Source: Rhizodiscina lignyota (Eukaryota > Ascomycota > Dothideomycetes > Aulographales > Rhizodiscinaceae). Taken from it: DNA of 64,000 bases. Numbering within the stretch: position 1 is the stretch's first letter; each line of letters opens with the position of its first letter. This document shows, piece by piece, positions 53,617-64,000 of this stretch. The stretch is taken from the NCBI GenBank assembly GCA_010015805.1, contig ML978124.1, positions 1 through 64,000 of the forward strand. Direction: 5' to 3'. Made by a program: the position numbers and the translations under genes. The notes beneath the pieces were generated by a model. That model saw only the letters and a list, made by a program, of their open reading frames with translations, did not search any database and was not told where the DNA came from.

Positions 53617-55713
53617 ATGACGCAGCTTTACAAGTGCGACACTTGCAGGTGAGCTTCCAGGAGTTCTTCTTCCACATTAAGCTTGCTGAGTCTTGCCTCC
53701 AGGCGACGAAAGATTAAGGTGTGTTGAATGCCTTATACTGGTTTCAAACCGGTTGACTTTGGCGTGGTATATTTGCTCACTTCATTTTTAGTGTGGTGAG
53801 CAAAGGCCGAAATGTCATGCTTGCATGAAGAAGAATCGGCCATGCACATACACAAACGGCAAGGCGCCTTCCGGATTTGTATACGAACATGCTAACTCTC
53901 GCTAGCTAACCGGGGATGATCTTAACAGGCCCACGAATTCTGATTCTGCCCGTGAGATTAGTATCCCACGCTTCCGTCGAGCTATGGAAACCCCCACAGT
54001 TCTCACTCCCCAAAAAACCAAAATCGCTGGATCTGGTGCTGGATTGTTCGTTACGTATGCACCATTGTACTTCATTCAAGATGTGGCACATGAATCATCC
54101 GTAAGACGTTCCGACGAAAGTCCAACGAGGCCATTCTCCAGCCCGGTGGCTTCGAGATCCAGCTCTCCATGCACATTTGCAAGGTTACCATCATGCGAAG
54201 AGTCGCGACTGATATCACGTTGGATATCAGTAGTAGGGAGAAACCATTATATGTATGAACATATGAGGATCTCCGGGCCCTGGGTCACCCTGATTCCCTC
54301 CCGTATCGGAACCAGCCACCTCGTGGATCTTGCTGCCAGCTACTTCATCGATGGTATCATTGCACATTCTTCTCGAACTAAGCAAAGTCTACGCTTAGCT
54401 CAGTCGTCAGGTGTAAAAGCCCTAAGCTGTTTGCGGCACTCCCTTGCCATCAGGCCAGCACAGGTCAAGATATCGAGTACCGTGCTTGCTATCAAAGCTA
54501 TTGCCGATACCGAAGTCTGATTTCACCATTACCTCACAAATACAGTACCATATTTAACCTGAACTAGATCTTCATCGCTGGTTACCCATCGAGATATATG
54601 CCGCATGTGTGCGGCCTTTCTACATTGCTCACTTCAATCCATCATAACGCTATTGATGAGGAGACGCAAAGTAGCTTGTACTATTCGATGTATCTGGAAG
54701 AAGTAAGCCACATTCGATTCTCAGTCTATTCCTTTCATGAGCTTATATGTCGTACTTGGAAGGTATCAGAAGCAATTATACACAATCGAGCGTCCCGCTT
54801 TAATGACCCATACGGGTTGGACATTTCTCCACCAATTGGTTTGTTTAGAGGAGACCTTGCTCTCGACCATGCGGCCAGTTACGTAATGCAGCAGAATATC
54901 CAACTACCTGGTCCGATGACTCTTGTCCGTCACTATTGTGAAGCGCCGAATGATGATGATACCTGGGCAAGTGTACATGAGCTGGCCGACGCCTTTGGTG
55001 CTCGAGACTCGCAAATCAACATGGTCGTGCAGCAGCATATCTACTACGGACACGAGATATCCGTTGAGCAATGTGTATGGCCACAATGCATACTGGGCCT
55101 CTTCAAATCTCAAGCGTATCGCATGGCATCTATTCAGACTTACAATTTGTGCATACAATATTGGACGACGAGAGTGTGGTTCTGTGGACTGATACAAACA
55201 ATCCACTCCGAGGACCTCCGCAACCATCGGGGCCGCGGCGCGCTCTTCTCGCAATCATCCTCGAGCACTGACGCTTCTACTCTTTACTTGGATGATATAG
55301 ATGCGGCCGTCAACCTTATCATGTGCATACCATTCGCTCTTGGGCTGCTTGACTCAACACCGGGAACAGTCTGTGAATTTGTTTTTCCAGATGAGATTCC
55401 ACACCAGGAACTACTCTTACTTCCCTTACGACTTGTGATCTGCTTGCAGATTTCGTTCGGCTCATGGCATCGCCTGGAAAAACGCCTCGGTCACGGGCCT
55501 TCGGGAATCCTCTCCTCCGCCCTCGATGCAGGAATTGGTCTGGACGTTGGTCAAGTCCAGCACATTAAGAAATGGCTGCTCAAGATCATCATTGAAATGC
55601 AGAACATGTGGCAAATTCGGCCTTCGGTGTATGAAGAGCTGGAACATAAAGTCGAGATGATGGCTGGTGGTACCTTTGATGAGTCGGTATGGGCACCATG
55701 GCAGTACAATTGA
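53617..55713 (+). CDS. Zn(2)Cys(6) transcription factor with an in-frame UAG
   Basis: Exons 53617-53648, 53703-53718 and 53792-54514 build the N-terminus; a last exon 54568-55713 follows a 53-base intron with a weak GTCTGA donor. The first three give CDTCRRRKIKCGEQRPKCHA and CMKKNRPC, a complete zinc cluster C7-x2-C10-x6-C17-x6-C24-x2-C27-x6-C34; one exon is only 16 bases. The frame then meets a TAG at 53903-53905, followed directly by CTA, and continues in phase through KIAGSGAGLFVTYAPLYF to a ~560-residue fungal-specific (Fungal_trans_2-like) regulatory half ending WAPWQYN. Either the gene is freshly broken, or two products or readthrough occur; a 27-base GT-AG interval (53879-53905) is too short to be a usual intron. 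Intact it would have about 640 residues. Confidence 0.75.
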
Positions 55714-55992
55714 GACAATAGAAATGAACTTTACTGAACGTCAGGTCCAGTACACTTAGTTGACTCTGCGATGGATGACATAAGAATTCTTCATCTCGAT
55801 CGACATGACTCGTGATATTTTCGGCAACATGCTTACCTAGCTAAGCGAGATTATGCTGCGTGATGAAACAGGACATCTTCTATTTTGGGTATAGACGTCA
55901 TCTTCACTAAGTTAACTTCATCTGCGCACGACGCTTTAGATTTTACCAATCTTCCAATTCACGAGCATCTTTCCGCGAACCACTTTCCTGAA

Positions 55993-57252
55993 ATGACAGC
56001 CAAACCGAGAGCAAGTTCGTACTCGGATGAATATACCAAAAATGTGTGCAAACTCCTCAGTCTGCCACGCGAGCTACGCGACGAGATCTGGAGTTTTGTG
56101 GTGGCTGAGTATGTCACATCCGCAACAGCTTCTCCGCGAGACCGCGTTGCACTGTCTCTTCTGCGTGTAAATAAGCAGATTCGGAAAGAGATCACGACAG
56201 TATTCCGCGAAAGGCCATTTTGCTTCAATAGCGGTCACCACGCTGCCCTGCTACTGGGACACCGGTGGTACAATCAGTATGGAGTCTCACTCGAGTATCG
56301 ACCTCAACCTCGCATATTCCTCAAAATGGGGCACCTCCGCATTCTGCCAGGAAAAATGACACTTAGCGGTGAAGTCGAACTAAAGACCTGGCTCCACGTT
56401 GTATTCAGCAACCGTATCTTGCACTGCAGCAGTACTTCTTCAATGGGTTGGGATGATGTCGAAAAAAGAATAGTACCACTTCTGCAGACAATCCGGTTCC
56501 AGAGAATAGGTCTCCGCTCATTAGAGATCCCAGTAACATCTCTCTTCGATGTTTCAGTAGTCCGTTCCTTAAGACGACTGCGTGGAGTGAATGTCCACTT
56601 CACGTTTACGCCAGGTACTTCTGCTATTGAGACTTTCCTAAAAATGGGCCGAGAATCGCTGTCAAGCAGAAAGTGGGTAGGTGAAACGGGCGAGACAGAC
56701 ATCGTCGTTCCCGTCTACGCTTCGCCCTCCACCACAGAACCCGTCGCATTGGCGCCATTGGAGAATTTCGTCACCGCAGTCCGTCGTGAGGTGGCAAGCA
56801 CAATTCCCATTAAAATTACCATAGGCAATGCTCAAAAAGATATACCAATTTGGATCGAATCCCAAAACCACAAGGAAGGTGACACTCGAAACCTGTCTCC
56901 ACCAGACTCGGGCTGGTATAAGTACGTGGCGCGTGATCCGGGAATCTGCTGCCTTGAACGAGCGTCTGCACCGGATCCGAGAACAACCCCCGGAAGGAAA
57001 CAGTCGCGTAACTGTCGAAGATGTGTGACGAAGATGCAGCGGAAAGCCCTATTGTGCACATGCTGGACATGTACCACTCGGCGTGACAGAAGCAGAGATA
57101 AGGAAAGAGTGATTTGGATCCAAGATGCGGGCATCGAAGGAGTTGTGATAAAGAACAGAATCACATTGGCAGAGAATCCCGTCATCGGTAATGGATGCAT
57201 GGCAGATCATCGACACTCACCCCGGCGCTGGCAAACATACCCCCTGCTGTGA
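55993..57252 (+). CDS. 2EXR/F-box-like protein with C-terminal cysteine cluster
   Basis: 419 residues from the ATG at 55993; the frame is open further upstream but only with a TTG. LLSLPRELRDEIWSFVV at residues ~18-34 is the fungal 2EXR/F-box-like signature, followed by LLRVNKQIRKEITTVF and a beta-rich middle domain typical of this large family of unknown function. Unusually, the C-terminus carries NCRRC then LCTCWTC within a very basic stretch, a possible zinc-binding site. F-box-like proteins may recruit substrates to SCF ubiquitin ligases, but for 2EXR proteins this is unproven. It lies between two zinc-cluster regulators. Confidence 0.75.
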   Translation: MTAKPRASSYSDEYTKNVCKLLSLPRELRDEIWSFVVAEYVTSATASPRDRVALSLLRVNKQIRKEITTVFRERPFCFNSGHHAALLLGHRWYNQYGVSLEYRPQPRIFLKMGHLRILPGKMTLSGEVELKTWLHVVFSNRILHCSSTSSMGWDDVEKRIVPLLQTIRFQRIGLRSLEIPVTSLFDVSVVRSLRRLRGVNVHFTFTPGTSAIETFLKMGRESLSSRKWVGETGETDIVVPVYASPSTTEPVALAPLENFVTAVRREVASTIPIKITIGNAQKDIPIWIESQNHKEGDTRNLSPPDSGWYKYVARDPGICCLERASAPDPRTTPGRKQSRNCRRCVTKMQRKALLCTCWTCTTRRDRSRDKERVIWIQDAGIEGVVIKNRITLAENPVIGNGCMADHRHSPRRWQTYPLL

Positions 57253-58232
57253 TGAGGTTCCATGGATTGCCGAATGGATGATCTGTTATTCCTGCGTGTA
57301 ATGGTTGGAGATAGTCTCGATATGTTCTGCTTGCTCGGAGACGTTACGGTTTGCCGGACGCGAAGCACTGAGATAGTCGCCCTGGTTCACATCCTTACTA
57401 GCAGCTCTCAGCTACACGCCTTGAGCAATGCTTGTGATATGCAGAGGTATTTGTAAGTCAGGTTATCCCGAGCAGGCCAAGTAGGGGGCTTTTCTCGAGC
57501 GAGAACGTGAACTGATGCGAGTATCCTCTGTATTCTGTCGCCCTTGAAAGCAGATAGCAACGGATTAGGCTATTGAGCTCATTTGAAGCAGGGTGAACTT
57601 GATTGTTAATATTTGCGTTTCAGAAAGTTCAGCGCCGAGCTACAGTGCGTGTTAACTTTTTCGATTCTCGATTTTCAAACTGTCAGTCTCTCGCGGGGAG
57701 CTGAGTAGGATGCATAGGAGGTTTACTAAGGCACGCCTAGCTAATGCTAATCTGGCTAGACACTTATTATTAATTCAATTAAATATAGCTTAAGCTTAGC
57801 CCCGACGTAGACCGGGGGGAGCGGAGATTCGAAGATTCGAAAGTCGGGAAACGAAAAATCAAGGACGAAGGAGTTGACATGCGCTGTAGCATCTTTAGCG
57901 AAGGGAATTTAAAGGAAGCAGTTTGCACGTCGAAGAGATATGCAAGGCTGTTGAAAAGGGTTAGCTGCCACGTACTAGAGCGTGCGGCGTTTCGAAAGAA
58001 GATGGCGGCGGCTGATGTAATGCGGCAATCCTTGTCGGCTCCAGCGGAAAAGCCAAGAAGTGGAATGAGATAGATCGCTCTTCAGGCCAAGAACGGCAGA
58101 AGGTGGCGGGAATAATCATCAAAGCCACGGGCCAGGAGGCAAGAACTGGACGAGATCACGGACATCTCAGAGAGCGAACGACGCGAGTATAAAGGAACGC
58201 TCGGGGAACATCATACGTCCTCGCCGATCACA
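57253..58232. other. gene-free stretch
   Basis: About 980 bases before the second zinc-cluster gene. AT-rich sequence lies at 57755-57795. A frame at 57879-58073 has 64 codons but no recognisable content. No RNA or repeat was identified. Confidence 0.45.
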
Positions 58233-60426
58233 ATGATATCTGTCGAGGCTCTGCAGAGCGTGCTCGCTGCCGGAAAGGCCAGCACAGACGACAATATGAA
58301 TAACAGCTCGCCGAGTGACGGCGGCGGCACAGGTACTGCAAGAGAAACGGCAAATTTCAACAGAGTCACGATTCCTCTCGCTTGTACCACATGCCGGAGC
58401 CGACACTTGAAGTGCGACGGGAAGATGCCGTGCTCACGATGCAAGGTTGACAGCGTCGAATGTCTGTACGTGAAGAGCCGACGAGGTTACAAAGGACCAC
58501 GGAAATCGAAGATTGGGGTGACTGAAGATGGAAAAGGCCCGAACGGTATGTACATGATTCTTTCGTTCTATGTCTTTTCACGAGCCTCCATTTCAGACAA
58601 CTCGTCTTGGCGGCTGTCGGCTTGGCCCTTGATGCACTGAATTGTCGCTGCGATCGGTATTATCGTCCAGATGGGTCGCTTCCTCTTCACTATATCGCCG
58701 AATCGTCGTATTTCTTGCGCCGACTTGCTGACCGGAATCAAGAGAAAAATATGTCTCCGCCACAGTCGACGACTGCTGTTGATTTTACGGCACCGATAAC
58801 CGCGCCACTCGATCTGTACATCCCACCTGTATCAAGCGCCATTACTACTACTCCGTCAAATCCGATGGGAATGATAGGTCATCCAAGCCACCCTTCATCA
58901 ACTCCAAGCTTCGAAGACGTCGAAATTTCAAACGCGTTGTCATCTACGAAGCTGCCATCGGAGCTGATGGTAAACAGCTGGCCGGCTCCACTGTTTGTCA
59001 ATGCTTATTACGAGCACTTCCACAGGTGTCATCCTTTCTTACTTCCACGGCCTCGGATGTTGGAACTGTTGCGGAATCGGAGCATACCGCATCTGGTACT
59101 CGCGGTGCAATATGTCGGATCTTTCTACTTCCCATCCGCCTCTACTCAGCTAGCACAGGACGCATTAAGCCAAGCCCTCCATCAGATCCCGGCAAAAGAT
59201 GGCTATTATGTCCAGGCGATGCTGCTACTTACTATTGGTCTGCAGATGGCAAATCGCGTGGAGCAGGCAAATGCAGTACTTTGTTCGACGAGCGATCTTG
59301 CCTTACAACTTGGCATGCATAGACGAGAGTATGCTTGGTCGCACGGAAATGGCTCGAGAGAGTTGGAGGAGAGCTGGAGACGCACGTGGTGGGAGTTGTA
59401 CATGATAAACGCGCTGATGGCAGGGATGAATCAGATCGAGTTTCATCTCTGGCCTGTCGAGGCGGATTGTCTTCTTCCGTGTGAGGAACATGAATATCAG
59501 AGTGGAGTAAGTTGCCTCATACATTTTTGATTGGCGATGCTTTACTGACAGATCTACCTTACGAACAGCAAATTCCTCCATCCAAGTCTCTCGAAGACAT
59601 GGAAGACTCGGACTTCGTCTCTCATAACGACACATTCTCATCGGCCGCTTATCGAATTGATGCAGCTCGGCGGTGTGGCGCTGTACTAGCTGCCGTTCGT
59701 TCTGATCCTATCTGCTTCAACAAACTCGGTGCCGCGGAAATGGGGCTCGCAAATTGGGCACTTCAACTCCCAGAGTCTAAGCGTGATCCGATTGACCGCA
59801 ATGGTACCGTCGATGAACTGATGTTTCAGGCACACATGATCGCTGCTGCTGCCGGCGTCTTGCTGAATAGACCGAGATCGGACTTGAATCTCGAGGATGT
59901 CATAGATATCCGCACTTGCGTTGGGGCTGGTTCCTGCGTCTTGCCTGGCGACCAACGACAAATCTACACCGCAAAAGCCGTCCAGGCCGCAAACGACATT
60001 GCTCGACTGATGACCCTACCAGTGCCACTACTCAAACATACCCCGTTCTTCACCTGTATCACCACCATGGCTGCCACCATCTACCTCTCATATTGGTCTT
60101 TCTGTGCCATTGATGGCAGTGACACCTTTACGAAAGAGCAGATCAGACTGACGATCGGCGTGCTGAAGAACTTGAGCGAACTCTGGCCTATCGCGAGAAA
60201 CACCCTCGCACAGGTTCGCGGCGTGGCACGGGAGCTGTATGCTGCACGGAAGGCCATTAACAGTGCGAACTGGGATGCTGTGACGACAGGAGAGATCCTC
60301 CGAGGACTGATCGAGCAAAACGTTGGAGGCAGTGCAGGGCTACCAATCGACCCGGCCATTGCGGCCATTGCTCCCCTTCCTGAGAGGTGGAGTGTGAGCG
60401 ATGCGTCGATGGACATGCAACAATGA
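58233..60426 (+). CDS. Zn(2)Cys(6) transcription factor, Fungal_trans type
   Basis: Three exons, most likely 58233-58549, 58597-59506 and 59569-60426, giving 694 residues. The zinc cluster is C51-x2-C54-x6-C61-x5-C67-x2-C70-x6-C77 (CTTCRSRHLKCDGKMPCSRC and on), followed by a basic linker KSRRGYKGPRKSK. The middle homology region shows FVNAYYEHFHRCHPFLL, LQLGMHRREYAW and RRTWWELYMINALMAGM, with LPCEEHEYQSG joined across intron 2 to QIPPSKSLED. Intron 2 ends at GAACAG (59568), because an earlier GACAG would break the frame. The first intron needs the GTACAT donor at 58550; the stronger-looking GTATGT four bases upstream would shift the frame. It is a nuclear regulator; targets are unknown. Confidence 0.88.
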
Positions 60427-60691
60427 CAAGACTAAAAATGGGCGTAGTAATAACAGCAAAGGACACAAAGGAAAGGTGCACAAGCGCTGAATGCTGACTC
60501 AACTCAGCATTTTACGATCAACATGATGTAACGACTTGGCAATGACCTGTAAGATAATGGATCTTTTTTAAATGTGTTTCAATTGCTATTCCTGTTTTCA
60601 CCCGTAACCATTATAAGGCACTCGACCTTGAAGATACTATCCTACCAAACGCAGCTCCAGTACTTGTGATTTCTCAGCCTATTTCTAGCGC

Positions 60692-61753
60692 TTACTCCTT
60701 TCCAGCTTCCAGGAACTCGAGGTAGTGTCCAATAACGCTCTCCACCTGATCCTCAAGAGTCTTGTACTTGAAGCCAAACACCCTCTCCGACTTCCTCCCG
60801 TCAACCTTCAGTGGCACAGTGTTCGCTTTTCCGGTCGCTGGCAGGATGCCCTTCTCAACAGCCTCAGGGAAGAGCTTCTTCACAGCAGCGCGAACATCAT
60901 TCCAATCGGTTCCCTTCACCTCGCCCTCATCGGGCGTCCAGTCCAGGACGTACGTGCCGGCAGGGACGTGCTCATCCAGAGCCTGCACATGCGATCGTGC
61001 AACGTCTTCAAGGTGAACGGTGGCGCCAAGCATTGGGCCCTCCAAGTCCTTGCCAAGAGCGATGTTGATGAACTGGGAATTTGTACCGCGGATGCTACCA
61101 GAGGCGCTAGTGTCAAGGTCATCCTTGCCCATGACGAAGGAGGGAGCAAGGTTCACCACGTCGAAGCTGGGCTTGTTCTTCTCGATCCAGTCATGGGTCG
61201 CGTTGTACGCTGCGGCCTTTGATGCGGAGTACGCCTGGAACTCGACGGCGTACGGGCCCTCGTCGAGAGGAATACGGCTGTCGTCATTGTAGAGCGTCAG
61301 GGTGGGCTTGAAGGCCTCGCTGATCGGGAGAATCGCGACGACGGAGGTTGTGATGGCGACACGCTTGACGGAGGGCGACTTGGCGGCCGACTCGAGCATG
61401 CCGACAGTACCCTGGACGGCGGGCTTGATGAAGTACTCCTTGTACTCATCCGTGCTGAGCTGACCGCCAGTAGTGATCGGGCTGGCGATGTGGATCACGT
61501 AGTCGACGCCCTTAACAGCATTGTCGAATGCTCCTGGTGTGGTAATGTCTTCAACCGTGGTAAATGTGATGGCATTGGGAGCAAGTTTGGATGCGATGGC
61601 CTTGAAAGTCGGTGCTGAGAGAACAGCGTCGGCGCGCTTTTGCGAGCGGACTGAGAGGCGGACACGATAGCCAGCTTCGAGGGCGAGGATGGTGGTGCGG
61701 AAACCGATGTGGCCGGTACCGCCAGTAATAAGGACGAGGTCGCCTTTGCCCAT
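60692..61753 (-). CDS. extended SDR reductase (Gre2/cinnamoyl-CoA reductase-like)
   Basis: 353 residues, single exon. The Rossmann motif GGTGHIG at residues 11-17 binds NADP(H); the catalytic set is T135/S136-S137, Y175 and K179 in AYSASKAAAYN. HIASPITTGG at ~88-97 and LAPSFVMGKDD are typical of the flavonoid reductase/methylglyoxal reductase branch. The C-terminal substrate domain is complete (KSERVFGFKYKTLEDQVESV). Likely reaction: NADPH-dependent reduction of an aldehyde or ketone in the cytosol. It is convergent with the second zinc-cluster gene, 265 bases away. Confidence 0.93.
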   Translation of the reverse strand: MGKGDLVLITGGTGHIGFRTTILALEAGYRVRLSVRSQKRADAVLSAPTFKAIASKLAPNAITFTTVEDITTPGAFDNAVKGVDYVIHIASPITTGGQLSTDEYKEYFIKPAVQGTVGMLESAAKSPSVKRVAITTSVVAILPISEAFKPTLTLYNDDSRIPLDEGPYAVEFQAYSASKAAAYNATHDWIEKNKPSFDVVNLAPSFVMGKDDLDTSASGSIRGTNSQFINIALGKDLEGPMLGATVHLEDVARSHVQALDEHVPAGTYVLDWTPDEGEVKGTDWNDVRAAVKKLFPEAVEKGILPATGKANTVPLKVDGRKSERVFGFKYKTLEDQVESVIGHYLEFLEAGKE

Positions 61754-63042
61754 CGTGATTATTGGATCTCAAGGGTTTGCTCGAGAGTAAAAGGGTTCGG
61801 AGTTGGGTGAGGTAGAGGTAAGTTTGAGAAGTCTGAAGAGTGTTGGAATTGAGCTGGAGATGCAATTGGAATATGTGCTAAGTCTGAGGCAGATACGATC
61901 GAGCTCTGGGTCTTTTGAGCCTTTGAAGTGAAGTGTGTTCAGAAGCTTGTGTCTGGAGATGAATCTTGGAGGCGCGATCGCACGAACTTTATAGTTTCTT
62001 CACGATCAGTCGTGTCACAGATGCCATACTTCTAAAACATTCCAGCTTCTGTGAAACTTCCCTTCAAGTCTTTGAATTTTCAATCACAGTTAGCTTACGA
62101 AAGGCATGCAATTGTCGCCTACCCCATTCGGGAATTGAGCCCTTCCGTGGCGTTTCGCCGGACGAAGGCATGGAGATAGGAGTCCTTCTCACGAGAGGTA
62201 ACAGTCTGCCAAGGCAACCGAGGTGGCGTATAACTCATCTTCACTCACAGCTCTGGGTGTTCTCATTGTGCAGCTTTGATACGCCGGCCAAACTTTGCGT
62301 CGTCGTAGAGTGCTAGCCGCATCGGTCCATCCCTGATGGATTTCCAATACAATTATACCACGGCCTTCTCCACACGTTGAGTAACCAAAGCTCGAATAAC
62401 GTTTCCTAAATGAGTTACTTGAACTCTTCTGCTCTGTATTCGTCTGTGAAACCAAAATTAAGCTTAATTCGACGGTGATGCCCGGGGCTGCAGGAAGTGT
62501 GATTACTCACGCAAGCCCGATTACTTAGCAGCGTGGCTTGCTTCCCAGCCAAGCCCGCATTACCTCGATAAAGTAACTTCAGGATATTTCGTCATTTGGC
62601 TGCTTGATAATTTGCTTAGTTGGTAAATTCCTTCATATGCTACGTTCACCCCCGTGTGTGAGGAATCCTCGACCAAGTGCTTGAAAATGATACCATAGCC
62701 CGGACCCAGAACTTTGTCCCGAGCAACATTACTTTATGCCGCATTGTCGCTTGCAAATGCAAAAGAATTGATGAGCTCATTAATGACAACAGGGCGTGCG
62801 TGCGTGCAAAATGATGCGCTGCATTATGACGGCGGAGAGGCATTCTCCGTCTTCTCTCGTTCACGCCTCGGCCAATAGCGGGACGTAGATCAGTGAGATA
62901 CCAAGCAAGCAATCAGCTTACCCGGAGACTTCTATTTTTCAATAATTTGCACTGACAAGACAGTTCCGACGGAATCGGGTTACTGCGGCAAACAATCGTT
63001 GATGCTTTACTCTGTACGGCCCGACCGAAACACGATCGCACA
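61754..63042. promoter_or_regulatory. divergent intergenic region, SDR and DUF1907 genes
   Basis: About 1.3 kb between outward-read genes. No frame with recognisable content; a 62189-62455 minus frame of 88 codons is not supported. Short GTGCGTGCGTGC tract near 62796. Confidence 0.45.
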
Positions 63043-63963
63043 ATGACCGGTTGGCCCGTGGTTAAGGATACTACAGCTCCTCCGAATCTTGAAGAGTTGG
63101 TGCCAATAATCCAAGCTGGTCTGGATCAAAATTTCAAAGAGGCATCTGTTTCGGTTGCAGAATGTCCAGACCTCTCATCTCCTCCGTTCAACCTGGCAGG
63201 GCAGGGTCTCTGCGGAAATGAGCGAATCGCAGATATTGGAGGCCAGCCTTACCTCTCACCGGTGCCACAGCTTGACAAGAAGTATTTGTTGTTAGACATG
63301 GCAAGGTTGATGGAGATGCCGAAAGAGCAAGGTTTCCTTTTGGGTGCTGGTGCAGGACCATGCCATGAATTGGGCTACAACTCTGAATTGGTGCCGAATA
63401 TATCTTGGAAGGGCGACAAGATCAACTCAGGCTGCACTCGATATGTCAAAATTCAAGATTCCGGAGACCCTCGCTGTGACAAACTGGACTCTACGGGCTT
63501 TGCGCTGATGTGTAACCTCTTTGGTAGCGACGGTCTTCCAGGCCCTGTGCTGAAGATCACGGCAAAATCGCGAACAGGTCCACTGAACTTTCCAGCGACA
63601 GTCCAGAAAGCCCTCCGAGAGCAGTACAAGGACCATCGTATCTCCTTGGGCGGTGTGTTTCTTCTCAAGTCTGGCAAGGCTAGGATGCACGTCATGCCGG
63701 ACTTCGCAGGGAAGCCACTAAAGACAACCGAAGAGAAGCTGCAATGGCTGCGCTTCTTCGAAATGAACGCTCCGTTGGTTTGCTTGAGCGTGTTCCATTC
63801 GCATGATCCTGGTTTGAGCCTCCGCATGGAGCATACGCATTGCTTCTCGGATCATGGAGATGGAGGACATTATCACTTCGACACAACGCCAGACGAGGTG
63901 GAGTATGAAGGATACTTCCAGGCCAGCAAAGTGCTGTACAGAATTGATCGACCGCCTTCGTAG
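63043..63963 (+). CDS. DUF1907 ester hydrolase (C11orf54/PTD012 family)
   Basis: 306 residues, single exon, stop TAG at 63961-63963. The family signatures are all present: GQGLCGNERIADIGGQPYL, GFLLGAGAGPCHELGYNSEL, the stretch ARMHVMPDF and the C-terminal zinc-site region VFHSHDPGLSLRMEHTHCFS followed by DHGDGGHYHFDTTPDEVEY. In the human homologue three histidines of this area bind zinc and the protein shows esterase activity in vitro; the natural substrate is unknown. Length agrees with homologues (about 315). Cytosolic or nuclear; no signal peptide. Confidence 0.95.
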   Translation: MTGWPVVKDTTAPPNLEELVPIIQAGLDQNFKEASVSVAECPDLSSPPFNLAGQGLCGNERIADIGGQPYLSPVPQLDKKYLLLDMARLMEMPKEQGFLLGAGAGPCHELGYNSELVPNISWKGDKINSGCTRYVKIQDSGDPRCDKLDSTGFALMCNLFGSDGLPGPVLKITAKSRTGPLNFPATVQKALREQYKDHRISLGGVFLLKSGKARMHVMPDFAGKPLKTTEEKLQWLRFFEMNAPLVCLSVFHSHDPGLSLRMEHTHCFSDHGDGGHYHFDTTPDEVEYEGYFQASKVLYRIDRPPS

Positions 63964-64000
63964 CCCGTTATCAACAATAGCATTGCTGTTGAACTGCACC

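Noticed and set aside
53879-53905. 27-base GT...CTAAC...TAG interval as an intron removing the stop in the zinc-cluster gene
   Set aside because: The 3' signals look good, but 27 bases is below the usable size; the shortest other introns in the window are 47-48 bases.

Overview
The window is nuclear DNA from a filamentous ascomycete (Pezizomycotina). The genes are split by very short introns of about 47-77 bases with GT(A/G)NGT donors and CTAAC-like branch sites close to the acceptor. They include fungal hallmarks: HET-domain, Zn(2)Cys(6), Ngg1/Ada3 and Npr2 proteins, a fused single-chain urease and 2EXR-type proteins. A placement in Dothideomycetes is only my impression from the style of the small conserved genes; nothing here proves it. 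I see no complete mobile element, CRISPR array, tRNA or rRNA.

Layout. 1-156: tail of an unknown coiled-coil ORF entering from the left. 0.4-5 kb: a zinc-ribbon/ABM-like protein, then a PEBP-family protein and an MFS (Qdr-like) exporter sharing one divergent promoter. 5.3-11.5 kb: a HET-domain protein and, divergently, a repeat-built, very acidic disordered protein; a long inverted repeat lies between them. 11.8-17.7 kb: a DUF3292/GRAM-like membrane protein, a membrane-anchored alpha/beta hydrolase and a divergent CECR5-type HAD phosphatase. 17.9-21.8 kb: a decayed pogo/Fot1-type DNA transposon, a Nit2/Nit3-type amidase and a gene-poor stretch with degenerate repeats. 21.8-31 kb: two small conserved genes and a 1.5-thousand-residue disordered tail-anchored protein. 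31-33.8 kb: urease in five exons. 33.8-39 kb: a decayed, gene-poor stretch with an amino acid permease relic, a HET relic and a multi-pass membrane protein. 39-46 kb: conserved housekeeping genes (PA-TM-RING E3 ligase, Ngg1/Ada3, Npr2). 47-61.8 kb: P450, Dal5-type MFS transporter, secreted TAP-type hydrolase, a Zn(2)Cys(6) factor whose frame holds a stop, a 2EXR protein, a second Zn(2)Cys(6) factor and an extended SDR reductase. 63-64 kb: a DUF1907 ester hydrolase.

How the genes work together. Most are independent housekeeping genes: Ngg1 (SAGA), Npr2 (SEACIT/GATOR1, nitrogen signalling), urease and the nitrilase-family amidase (nitrogen salvage). The 47-62 kb stretch has the gene mix of a small catabolic or secondary-metabolism group but no backbone synthase, so I treat a cluster there as a weak hypothesis.

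Most interesting signal. At 22193-22301 a small gene ends with a tandem copy of its own last 16 codons. The upstream copy can be read through or removed as a GT-AG intron, and both routes give a 117-residue protein that differs only in its last residue (Met or Leu). The copies differ almost only at silent positions, which suggests that both are kept by selection. Second is the Zn(2)Cys(6) gene at 53617, whose DNA-binding exons (one of only 16 bases) precede the long open frames and are joined to them through one in-frame UAG followed by CUA.
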